From NCBI GenBank assembly GCA_942492715.1, contig CALOFW010000005.1, positions 248,001 to 312,000 of the forward strand: DNA of 64,000 bases, given 5' to 3'. The DNA is from Sva-07 sp942492715. GTDB taxonomy: Bacteria > Actinomycetota > Acidimicrobiia > Acidimicrobiales > Ilumatobacteraceae. Of this stretch, positions 25,173 to 32,392 are shown piece after piece. Below the pieces are notes generated by a model, which was not told where the DNA came from, did not search any database, and saw only the letters and a program-made list of their open reading frames with translations. The position numbers were made by a program, and so were the translations under genes. Position 1 is the stretch's first letter; every line of letters begins with the position of its first letter.

Positions 25173-26473
25173 GCCGCTCTCCGCGGGAATCGATACGCGG
25201 CGACCGGTGTGTCTCGACCTTTCACGATCGCCGGCGCGAGCTTGTCGGCCTCGGGCATGCGCTCCATGGCAACCCAGGTCGGCTCGCTCACCACCGTCTC
25301 ACCCGGCTCGGCCCATTGCTGGAGTCGTTGGGTGAGGTTGACCGTGTCGCCGACGAGGGTGTACTCGAGACGCTCCTCCGATCCGAGCAGCGCGGCGGCG
25401 ACCGGGCCCGTCGAGAGCCCGATCCCGAGTCCGAACACCGGCTGGCCACTGCGCTTCCACCGCTCGTTCAACTCGTGCTGCCCCTGCTGCATCGCAATGG
25501 CGGCGGCCACCGCGCGGTCGGCATGGTCGTCACTGGCGACCGGCGCACCGAAGACCGCCATCACCGCGTCGCCGACGAACTGCATCACGGTGCCCGCCTC
25601 GCCGAGGATCGCATGGTTCATCACGGCGCGGTGTTCGTGCAGCTGGCCCGCCAGGACGCTCGGGTCGGCGTGCTCGGCGATCGTGGTGTACCCGCGGATG
25701 TCGGACATCAGCACGGTGACGGTCAGCTCCTCGGTTTCCCCCGGCTGACGGCCCCCGTCGAGGATCTGTGCGGCCACGCCACCGGGAAGGAACCGGCTCA
25801 GGGCCTCGCCCTGTTCCTTGCGGTCGACGATCGCCCGCTGCAGCAACTTGAGCCGATCGAGGCTGTCGGTGCGGCCCTCGGCAAGGCCGAGCGCGAGCGT
25901 TCCGAAGAGCGCCTCGATCGCGGCATTGACGTCGGCGGGTGTCGTCTTGCGCTGCAGGGCGATCGCCTTCACCGAACGGCCCTGCGCAACCTGCTGCAGC
26001 AGGTCCTCGTCGGAGTCGGACAGCGATGCCTCGGCCCGCACCGGGCTGGTGAGCGCTTCCACGATCTTGGGGTCGAGCATCGAGCCCCCGGCTGCCACCT
26101 CGCGAACCGCACGAACGAGCTGGTTCCCCTCACCGACACGGTCCTTGAGGAGATAGGCGTAGCCGGCGGCGCCCTCCGACAGGAGCGACACGGCATAGTC
26201 GGGGTCGTCGAACTGCGACAGGATCACGACGCCGGTACCCGGATTCCGTTTCCGGATCTCCTTCGCGGCCTCGATGCCCTCACGGGAGAAGTTCGGCGGC
26301 ATCCGGATGTCGGTCACGATGACCTGGGGCTGCAGGGCCTCGGCCCCTGCGACGAGTTCGTCGTAGTCGGCTCCCTGACCGACGACGTCGAGATCCTCCT
26401 CGAGCTCGAGCAGCGCCTTGACGCCCTCTCGCACGATGAGATTGTCGTCTGCGAGGAACACCGTGATGGCCAT
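25169..26473 (-). CDS. response regulator fused to a class III nucleotidyl cyclase
   Basis: This is 434 residues from ATG 26473. A receiver (1-125) carries Asp55 in VIVTDIRMPP. Residues 150-195 align with a LuxR helix-turn-helix but have diverged (LSDSDEDLLQQVAQGRS), probably now a linker. Residues 248-385 are a class III cyclase: metal-binding Asp258 (LMSDIRGYTT) and Asp302 (FVGDAVMAVFG), transition-state Asn379 and Arg383. The usual adenine-selecting Lys is Gln298, with Thr372 as the partner position, so ATP versus GTP preference is uncertain. It is first of three overlapping genes, with both sensor kinases behind it; its output should be a cyclic nucleotide under phosphorelay control. Confidence 0.87.
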   Translation of the reverse strand: MAITVFLADDNLIVREGVKALLELEEDLDVVGQGADYDELVAGAEALQPQVIVTDIRMPPNFSREGIEAAKEIRKRNPGTGVVILSQFDDPDYAVSLLSEGAAGYAYLLKDRVGEGNQLVRAVREVAAGGSMLDPKIVEALTSPVRAEASLSDSDEDLLQQVAQGRSVKAIALQRKTTPADVNAAIEALFGTLALGLAEGRTDSLDRLKLLQRAIVDRKEQGEALSRFLPGGVAAQILDGGRQPGETEELTVTVLMSDIRGYTTIAEHADPSVLAGQLHEHRAVMNHAILGEAGTVMQFVGDAVMAVFGAPVASDDHADRAVAAAIAMQQGQHELNERWKRSGQPVFGLGIGLSTGPVAAALLGSEERLEYTLVGDTVNLTQRLQQWAEPGETVVSEPTWVAMERMPEADKLAPAIVKGRDTPVAAYRFPRRAA

Positions 26474-26560
26474 CGACGCCTCCTGGGTGGGTGAGTGTAG
26501 GTATCCCAGTGTGAGGGACCCGGCAGTGTCCCACCAGCGTGCGGGCGCGCCGGATCGGGT

Positions 26561-26574
26561 GGTGCTGGCACGTA
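26561..26574. promoter_or_regulatory. 14-bp shared upstream motif, copy 1
   Basis: GGTGCTGGCACGTA lies 81 bases before the start of the cyclic-nucleotide-binding gene, in the divergent gap with the cyclase operon. The same 14 bases recur at 27719-27732 upstream of the next gene. Two identical 14-mers before adjacent genes suggest a shared regulator or promoter element. Confidence 0.4.
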
Positions 26575-26654
26575 CCGATCGTGCGGGTCGTCACGCTGGT
26601 CGGCGAGCCGTTCGCAGTGCACGCTGGCAGTCACTCGTCGTCAGGAGGCAGAGC

Positions 26655-27668
26655 ATGCGAATCGAACGCAGCGTCAGCACCATCTCGTGGATCCCCTCGG
26701 ACCTGTTGGAGGGGATGGGCAAGGTGGCCACCCGGATGAAGATGGCGCACCACGACCCGCCTCCGCCCGACTCGCTCGGACCGGATGTCCACGCAACGAT
26801 CGAGGACCTCCGAGTGGCCGATCGCTTCCGCTTCGCGAACGAACTGCGCGCCTTCATCGACGTCGAGGACGGCCGGATCACCGGCTTCGGGTACTGCGGT
26901 GGCGGGATGATCGGAGCGACGACCGTCGGACTCGGCGTCACCTCGATCACGGTTCCGGCGACCCCGCTCCCCGACCTGCAGGGTGAACCAGAGGTGACCT
27001 CGACCTCCGTCCGGTTCACCCAGACCGTCGGCGGCCGCACGGGAGCACCGATGCCGCGAGCGGTCAAGCGACCGCCGTTCGTCCAGTACTCGGCGCCGAT
27101 CGTCTGGACGACCCTCGAGCTGACGATCCACGCCGACGGCACGCACGAGAGTGCGATGGCGGGCGCCTCGGGGTTCCCGCGACACTGGGTGTTCGACGAC
27201 GCCGGAGCTCTGGTGGCGAAGAGCAGCCTGGCCGAGTACAAGCGGTGGATGAGCGAATCGTTCGGACGCCGCACTCCCTGGGGTGACGAGGATTCGCCGG
27301 CACTCGTCACCGAGGTCGAGACCGTTCTCGAGCGCCAACTCCACGAGCTGATCATGCGCGGGGGCGCCAAACCGACGATCCGCGAGATCAAGTCCGGCAA
27401 GGTACTCGCCGAACAGGGCTCGGACGACAGCGAGCTGTACCTGCTGTTGAACGGGGTGCTCGTCGTCGAGGTGGACGGCGAGCCACTCGCCGAGCTCGGG
27501 CCCGGGGCCGTGCTGGGCGAGCGAGCCACCCTCGAGGGAGGTGTCCGAACCGCAACCCTGCGCGCGGTGACCCACTGCAAAGTCGCAGCGGTGCCGGCCG
27601 GCGCCGTCGAACAGAAGGCTCTCGTCGAACTCGCCGCGGACCGGCGCCGCGAGCAGTCGCTTGCGTGA
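26655..27668 (+). CDS. cyclic-nucleotide-binding-domain protein
   Basis: This is 337 residues from ATG 26655, with AGGAGG at 26643-26648, a strong start. The first 230 residues match no family I know. Residues about 235-325 are a CNB domain: VLAEQGSDDSELYLLLNGVL, then a phosphate-binding cassette VLGERATLEGGVRTATLRA with the conserved Gly-Glu and the Arg that contact the cyclic phosphate. There is no helix-turn-helix after it, so this is not a CRP-type activator; the N-terminal part is the likely output. It is transcribed divergently from the response-regulator-cyclase, making it an obvious candidate receptor for that enzyme's product. Confidence 0.82.
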   Translation: MRIERSVSTISWIPSDLLEGMGKVATRMKMAHHDPPPPDSLGPDVHATIEDLRVADRFRFANELRAFIDVEDGRITGFGYCGGGMIGATTVGLGVTSITVPATPLPDLQGEPEVTSTSVRFTQTVGGRTGAPMPRAVKRPPFVQYSAPIVWTTLELTIHADGTHESAMAGASGFPRHWVFDDAGALVAKSSLAEYKRWMSESFGRRTPWGDEDSPALVTEVETVLERQLHELIMRGGAKPTIREIKSGKVLAEQGSDDSELYLLLNGVLVVEVDGEPLAELGPGAVLGERATLEGGVRTATLRAVTHCKVAAVPAGAVEQKALVELAADRRREQSLA

Positions 27669-27718
27669 GACACCGGGGTCGTGCTCGGCGCCAGCGCCGA
27701 TCGGGCCCTGTCGAGGCG

Positions 27719-27732
27719 GGTGCTGGCACGTA
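27719..27732. promoter_or_regulatory. 14-bp shared upstream motif, copy 2
   Basis: GGTGCTGGCACGTA is identical to 26561-26574 and is followed at 27745 by a partial GCTGGCACG. It lies 108 bases before the start of the membrane-protein gene at 27840. Confidence 0.4.
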
Positions 27733-27839
27733 GGCACGAAGCGCGCTGGCACGCTGTCCGCCGTGGCTCCGAGCATGGACGATGGCAGTGACCAACCACA
27801 CGAGTGCACCGCCGCCGGGCGGTGCAAGGGGAGCACATC

Positions 27840-28550
27840 ATGACCACCGAGTCGACCACCATTCGTCACAGCCAGAACGACACCATTCGGACGTGGAATC
27901 GCATCGCCGGATTCTCCGGCTTCGCGTTCGTCGTCCTCTTCATCGGCATGGGCGCAGCGATCGCAGCGGGCGCCCCGGCGTTCACCGACGGAGCGGACGA
28001 GCTCCGCTCGTGGTTCGGCGACAATCAGGGGTCGATCGCCTTCTTCAACTGGTTCACGCCGATGGTGTTCGGCTTCCTCTACCTGGTCTTCGGCGTCGGG
28101 CTGCTCCGCCGTCTCACCGCGGGCGACACCAGTGGTGGCATCCTGCCGCGACTCTCGTTCGCCGGGATCGTCGCCCAATTCGCCGTTGGCATCGTCGGCA
28201 TGTCGCTGTGGGCCGTGATGTCGCTCGACCCGGTTCTCGAGGGGGCGTCCGACGGGCTGCTGGTCACCCTGTCAGCACTCGACGCCGTCGTCTTCTTCGC
28301 CCTGATGCCCTGGGCCACCGCCATGTTCATCATCTTCGCGTCGGTGTTGATGATCCAGAGCCGGATCATGCCGATGTGGTTGGCCGGGCTGGGCATCGTC
28401 GCCGGGGTGCTGCCCGTGATCGGCGGGACCTGGATCTTCAGCGGTGACCCGGACAGTGTCGTCAGGGGCATCGGCTTCATCGGCGAGGTCGGCAGCATGA
28501 TCTGGGTCCTGGCCGCCTCGGTGTTCCTGATCCGCAGTACTGCCGACTGA
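27840..28550 (+). CDS. six-helix integral membrane protein, function unknown
   Basis: This is 236 residues from ATG 27840, with AAGGGGAG about 7 bases upstream. Six hydrophobic segments are visible, beginning GFSGFAFVVLFIGMGAAIAA and ending SMIWVLAASVFLI, joined by short loops, with a roughly 20-residue polar N-terminus. No catalytic or transport motif is recognised. It follows the CNB-domain gene in the same orientation and has the same 14-bp motif upstream, so it may belong to the same regulon. Confidence 0.7.
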   Translation: MTTESTTIRHSQNDTIRTWNRIAGFSGFAFVVLFIGMGAAIAAGAPAFTDGADELRSWFGDNQGSIAFFNWFTPMVFGFLYLVFGVGLLRRLTAGDTSGGILPRLSFAGIVAQFAVGIVGMSLWAVMSLDPVLEGASDGLLVTLSALDAVVFFALMPWATAMFIIFASVLMIQSRIMPMWLAGLGIVAGVLPVIGGTWIFSGDPDSVVRGIGFIGEVGSMIWVLAASVFLIRSTAD

Positions 28551-28696
28551 GCGATCCGATCGACGACGCACGACGCCCCGGCGGCCGGACGAACCGGTTG
28601 CGTCGGGCGTCGGCGCGCGCCGGGCCCGAGCGCAGGCGGGACGGTGCTGGCGACGACGGGAACCGAGCGGTCCCACTGTGCGAGCGGAAGAGAGCG

Positions 28697-28783
28697 ACCG
28701 TCACCCAGATCCGATTCGACACACCCGGCCGCGACTACTACCAACGCAAGATCGCCGAGGGCAAGACCCGCCCCGAAGCGCGG
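28697..28783 (+). mobile_element. C-terminal remnant of an IS110-family transposase
   Basis: The plus frame encodes IRFDTPGRDYYQRKIAEGKT followed by RPEAR. This closely resembles the extreme C-terminus of IS110/IS116 (DEDD) transposases, where a TPGR.YY.RKRAEGKT segment precedes the final helix. Only about 29 residues survive and neither end of an element can be seen. It marks an old insertion beside the truncated-looking gene that follows. Confidence 0.6.
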
Positions 28784-28803
28784 CCCCTTTCCATGCTGTA
28801 CCC

Positions 28804-29187
28804 ATGGACCCGGTGGTGGTTTCCGGCACGGTGGCATGCTCCTTCTCGGACGAGGGGGTTGACCCGGAAGGCGGAACCGGGTTCCTCGTCAGGTGCGAAC
28901 TCGACATGTCTGACCCGAGGGTCAGCGGTACCGAGACACACGATCGTTTGCGCTTCTTCAACGGTGGAGCGATCGGCGACGTGTGGGTGGCGGAAGAGGC
29001 CGTCATCACCAATTCCGAGGGCACCTGGAGTGGCTCCGTGCAGGCAGCGGACGACGGCGTACCGTCCGGCGAAGCCCACTATGTCGGCGAGGGCTCCTAC
29101 GAGGGCCTGGAGTTCCACTACTACTTCGGCGGCTCGGACAGCGCGGACAAATCGATCGTGCGGGGATGGATCTCGAGCGGCGGGTGA
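28804..29187 (+). CDS. hypothetical beta-rich protein, possibly 5'-truncated
   Basis: This is 127 residues from ATG 28804 (MDPVVVSGTVACSFSDEG). The content is strand-forming, with two cysteines, SDPRVSGTETHDRLRFF and a closing YYFGGSDSADKSIVRGWI. Similar domains usually sit behind a signal peptide in exported proteins. None is present, and the 5' side adjoins a transposase remnant, so the true N-terminus may have been lost. The function is unknown. Confidence 0.5.
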   Translation: MDPVVVSGTVACSFSDEGVDPEGGTGFLVRCELDMSDPRVSGTETHDRLRFFNGGAIGDVWVAEEAVITNSEGTWSGSVQAADDGVPSGEAHYVGEGSYEGLEFHYYFGGSDSADKSIVRGWISSGG

Positions 29188-29307
29188 GCCGACCCCTCCG
29201 CACGCCAGGCAGGCCTCACCTGCAGCGGACCGGATGTGTATCCTCCCTGGAGAGGCCAACCCGGGTGGCACCGGTCAGGCCAGCTACAGACGCCACGAGG
29301 GGGATAC

Positions 29308-29733
29308 GTGAACTCGACGATTCGATCGGCGTTCGGTCTGCTGGCCGTGCTCACTCTGATCACCAGCGCCTGCGGAAGCGATGACGACTCATCCACCGTC
29401 GAGGAACCGGCCGGTAGCGTCGCGGAAGCAACCACCGCGTCCAGCGATGACGATTTCGATCTGTCCGCCTACGGCACCGACCGTCCCGAGAGCGTTGTTG
29501 GCGGAGTGGTGTTCGATGCGATGACCTTCCTGACGTACCCGGAAGAGATGGCGGTGTGCACCTCGGAGACGATGCTGTCGTCGTCGACCGAAGAGGAACT
29601 GCTTGCGGACGGCATCGAAGCCATCGAGGAGGCCGCAGTCGAGGCCGCGCTCGAGTGCGGCGCTGACGAAGAGGTTATGGACAGTCTCCGCTTGACGCTG
29701 CAGCGTTCGGAGCTGAACAGCGACGAGAGCTGA
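29308..29733 (+). CDS. small acidic lipoprotein
   Basis: This is 141 residues from a GTG at 29308, with a purine-rich AGGGGGA upstream. The signal peptide ends in the lipobox LITSAC (Cys22), followed by a Ser/Asp/Glu-rich spacer. The mature region contains FDAMTFLTYPEEMAVCTSET and a second Cys in ALECGADEE, then an acidic helix. It should be lipid-anchored on the outer face of the membrane. No recognised fold and no evident partner. Confidence 0.7.
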   Translation: MNSTIRSAFGLLAVLTLITSACGSDDDSSTVEEPAGSVAEATTASSDDDFDLSAYGTDRPESVVGGVVFDAMTFLTYPEEMAVCTSETMLSSSTEEELLADGIEAIEEAAVEAALECGADEEVMDSLRLTLQRSELNSDES

Positions 29734-29923
29734 GTCTGCATTGTGACGCCTGCCCGGAATCAAGGGCTGGCACGCGTCAACGCGCCTCAAAACAGCCGGA
29801 AGTTGGGGCTCGAGAATCGCGGGCCTGATCACCAAATGTCATCGAGATCGGACGTTCTGTGACCGTTCGCTACGGAACGTTGCGGACACAATATCCGTCC
29901 GGACCCAAAACCCCAGGTAGATG

Positions 29924-30009
29924 TGCCCGGGGCGGGATTTGAACCCGCACAGATCTTTCGATCTAGGGGGGTTTAAGCCCCCCGCGTCTGCCAGTTTCGC
30001 CACCCGGGC
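29924..30009 (-). tRNA. tRNA-Leu (anticodon UAA)
   Basis: Read on the minus strand, GCCCGGG (5' acceptor) pairs with CCCGGGC at the 3' end, followed by discriminator A. The anticodon loop is CUUAAAC, giving UAA, in a GC-rich stem. A long variable arm (AGATCGAAAGATCT) and the T arm GCGGGTTCAAATCCCGC make this an 86-nt class II tRNA. The 3' CCA is not encoded. Confidence 0.95.
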
Positions 30010-30040
30010 GGTGGCGCCCGACACTACGCGGTGCGATGGC

Positions 30041-30301
30041 TCAACCGGTCGACGCCGGGTGCGACTCGATCATCGCCCAGGCGTCCTCGGTCAGATGTCT
30101 CGCCAGGTCCTGCAGGGCTCTGGCCGCGGCCAGCTCCTCGCCGACCTGCGGCAGGGATGGGTCGGTGGGATTCCGACGGGATCGTCCGTAGCCGGACAAC
30201 GACCGGTCGCCCGCGTCCAGGTGCACCACCATGTCGCAGTGGTCATCGTCTTCGCGGGTCTCGAACCGGAGTGTCCAGCCGTGTGGTTGCAAGCTCTCCA
30301 T
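30041..30301 (-). CDS. DUF1876-family protein
   Basis: This is 86 residues from ATG 30301. The small dsRBD-like DUF1876 pattern is visible: WTLRFETREDDDHCDMVVHL, GYGRSRRNPTDPSLPQVGEE and LAAARALQDLARHL. In mycobacteria this family includes Rv1738 and Rv2632c, induced in hypoxia and dormancy and proposed to act at the ribosome. It lies 31 bases upstream of the tRNA-Leu gene on the same strand and is divergent from the DUF1918/CBS pair, members of which also occur in mycobacterial stress regulons. Confidence 0.85.
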   Translation of the reverse strand: MESLQPHGWTLRFETREDDDHCDMVVHLDAGDRSLSGYGRSRRNPTDPSLPQVGEELAAARALQDLARHLTEDAWAMIESHPASTG

Positions 30302-30443
30302 TGCTCCACTGTCTGACCATCGGTATCCAACCGCCAGGGCCGGACGTCACCGGAGTTCGGGGGACGAAGTTCTCTACCGCACCCGGTCGGCAGCTGCGAT
30401 GGTCGAGTCGATGACGTGATCACCTCGAAGGAAGGGGGTCCCC

Positions 30444-30656
30444 ATGTTCGCCAAGGTCGGAGATGAACTGATCATCGAGGGTCACCGGGTGGGCGAGCCT
30501 CGACGCACGGGCAAGGTGGAGGAGGTACGCGGCGCCGACGGAGGCCCGCCGTACGTGGTCAGGTGGGATGACACCGATCGCTCGACGCTGCTGTTCCCGG
30601 GTGCCGATTGCCGAATCGAGCACCCGACCGACGCATCCACTGGAAAGGGCTCGTGA
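30444..30656 (+). CDS. DUF1918-family protein
   Basis: This is 70 residues from ATG 30444, with a strong AAGGAAGGGGG site upstream. VGDELIIEGHRVGEPRRTGK and the later YVVRWDDTDRSTLLFPGADC are the SH3-like DUF1918 pattern found in Actinobacteria. Its stop overlaps the next start (TGATG), so it is translationally coupled to a CBS-domain protein. The function is unknown; a stress role is inferred from neighbours. Confidence 0.85.
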   Translation: MFAKVGDELIIEGHRVGEPRRTGKVEEVRGADGGPPYVVRWDDTDRSTLLFPGADCRIEHPTDASTGKGS

Positions 30657-31111
30657 TGAAGGTCTCAGACATCGCACTCCGGGAACCCGTCGTGATCGAC
30701 TGTGCCGCCACGGTCGCGGACACCGCCGCCTTGATGGCGGGCAGCGGCGTCGGTTCCGTGATCGTCGTCGACGGCGACGTCCCGGTCGGCATCGTGACCG
30801 ACCGCGACATCGTGACCCGGGGCGTCGCCCAGCAGTACCCGGCGGACGGGCGCATCGACGGCGTGATGAGCATGGGCCTGATCGCCCTCGACGCCCACCG
30901 TGACTTCGAAGATCTCGTGCACGTCTTCCGCGACCATGCGATTCGGCGTGTCCCGATCGTCGACCATGACCGAGTGGTCGGCATCGTGTCGCTCGACGAC
31001 GTGATGGTGTTCGCCATCGGCGAACTCGCCGACGTCTCCAAGGTCATGGCGGGCCAGATCCTGTTCCCCCACGCCGGCGACGAGCCGCCGAAGCCGTCAC
31101 CCGTCACCTGA
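30656..31111 (+). CDS. CBS-pair protein, Hrp1-like
   Basis: This is 151 residues from ATG 30656. Two CBS domains are evident: residues about 8-60 (VADTAALMAGSGVGSVIVVD, then PVGIVTDRDIVTRG) and 75-130 (DLVHVFRDHAIRRVPIVDHD, then VVGIVSLDDVM). No other domain is attached, as in M. tuberculosis Rv2626c (Hrp1), a dormancy-regulon member. Such pairs bind adenine nucleotides as energy sensors. It is coupled to the DUF1918 gene. Confidence 0.88.
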   Translation: MKVSDIALREPVVIDCAATVADTAALMAGSGVGSVIVVDGDVPVGIVTDRDIVTRGVAQQYPADGRIDGVMSMGLIALDAHRDFEDLVHVFRDHAIRRVPIVDHDRVVGIVSLDDVMVFAIGELADVSKVMAGQILFPHAGDEPPKPSPVT

Positions 31112-31163
31112 TCGGCGACTGACCTCGACGAGCGCTGCTCCCCCGCCCCACCCCCACCCCGTT

Positions 31164-31217
31164 CCGTTTGCGTCGAGAAATCGGTGGGGCGGGCCACCGA
31201 AACTGCAACGCAAACGG
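31164..31217. repeat. CGTTTGCGT-type palindromic repeat
   Basis: CCGTTTGCGT and ACGCAAACGG form 10-bp outer arms; inner GGTGG/CCACC segments also pair. The same architecture recurs at 32284, 33181-33440 and 55081. It lies in the gap after the CBS gene. Confidence 0.75.
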
Positions 31218-31394
31218 ATGGGTCAGCCGCGGCCGGAGGGCGATCGTGGCGCGGTCCAGCGGATCGAGCTCGCTCGGGCCGTCCGACTCGACGACGGCGC
31301 GCCGGTGCTGGAATCCGTCGACGGCACGAGGCGTGGGCGAGGGGCCGTGGGTGGCGCGGTACTGTCGAGGGGACTCCGGGGAGGTGCGAGCGAG

Positions 31395-32271
31395 ATGTGC
31401 AGATTGTTCGGGATGACCGGCGGTGGGAACGCCATCGCAGCGTCGTTCTGGCTGTTGGAGGCGCCCGACAGTCTCTCGGTCCAGAGTCGCCGCGAGCCCG
31501 ACGGCACCGGGCTCGGTGTGTTCGACGCCAACGGGTGTCCCGAGGTCCACAAGTGGCCGATCGCAGCGTACGAGGACCGAGCCTTCGCCGAGGAGGCTCG
31601 CCACGTCACCTCGACGACGTTCGTGGCTCACATCCGGTTCGCCTCGACCGGCGCGGTCGAACTGAAGAACACCCATCCGTTCGAGCAACGCGACCGTCTC
31701 TTCGCCCACAACGGCGTCGTGGAGGGGCTCGACCAACTCTTCGAGGCGGAGCTCGGCGAGGACCTCTCGCTCGTGCACGGCGACACCGACTCCGAACGGG
31801 TCTTCGCACTGATCACGAGACGGATCGGCACGCCGACGGCGATGTGACCGCCGGGCTCGTCGGCGCGTGTCGGTGGATCGCCGACCGACTCCCGCTGTAT
31901 GCGTTGAACATCGTGCTCACGACCGCCGACGGCCTGTGGGCACTGCGGTATCCCGACACGCACCGCCTGTTCGTCCTCGAGCGCAGCGCCGGCGGGCCGC
32001 GTGGCGGACGCCACATCGAAGCGGCCACAGCGGCCGGCTCGATCAGGGTGCGCTCGGGCCACCTTGCCAGCCGCAGCGCCGTCGTCGTCGCCAGCGAGCC
32101 GATGGACGAGGACCCTGGGTGGCGGCTGCTGGCGCCGGGCGAACTCATTCACGTCGACACCGATCTGGCGGTCCACTCCCAGATCGCCATCGATCGGCCC
32201 CGACCCGTCTCCTCACGCTCGACGATCTCCGCCCGCAGGCCGCCGCGTCGCAAGACGCCCAGCCGCACTGA
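31395..32271 (+). pseudogene. class II glutamine amidotransferase broken by two frameshifts
   Basis: MCRLFGMTGG at 31395 puts the catalytic Cys directly after the start, as in class II (Ntn) glutamine amidotransferases of the YafJ/EgtC type. FVAHIRFASTGAV, NTHPFEQRDRLFAHNGVVEG and GDTDSERVFALI follow in frame to about 31825. The family sequence continues in another frame (GDVTAGLVGACRWIADRLPL, then YALNIVLTT) up to about 32200, then in the third frame (PTRLLTLDDLRPQAAASQ) to the stop at 32271. Both shifts equal the loss of one base; the second is at a run of Cs. Decay or sequencing error would look the same; otherwise the gene is full length. Confidence 0.75.
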
Positions 32272-32283
32272 CGCTCACATTCC

Positions 32284-32335
32284 CGTTTGCGTGAGGATTC
32301 GGGTGGGCCGGGGCACCGAAATCCAGACGCAAACG
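32284..32335. repeat. CGTTTGCGT-type palindromic repeat
   Basis: The arms CGTTTGCGT and ACGCAAACG are 52 bp from end to end, with inner GGGTGG and CACC segments. It starts 12 bases after the amidotransferase stop, a position suited to a terminator. Confidence 0.75.
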
Positions 32336-32392
32336 ACTCGGGTCGGGGGGGGTGTGGACGTCGACGCGAAGGATGATTGTGCGCCGGCGGGT

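Noticed and set aside
26561..26574. TGGCACG resembling a sigma-54 -24 element
   Set aside because: The -12 GC element is not at the right spacing, and actinobacteria generally lack sigma-54.
30340..30380. Weak DosR-box-like sequence (TTCGGGGGACGAAGTTC) before the DUF1918 gene
   Set aside because: Too few matches to the 20-bp palindromic consensus, and no dosR-like gene was identified as its partner here.
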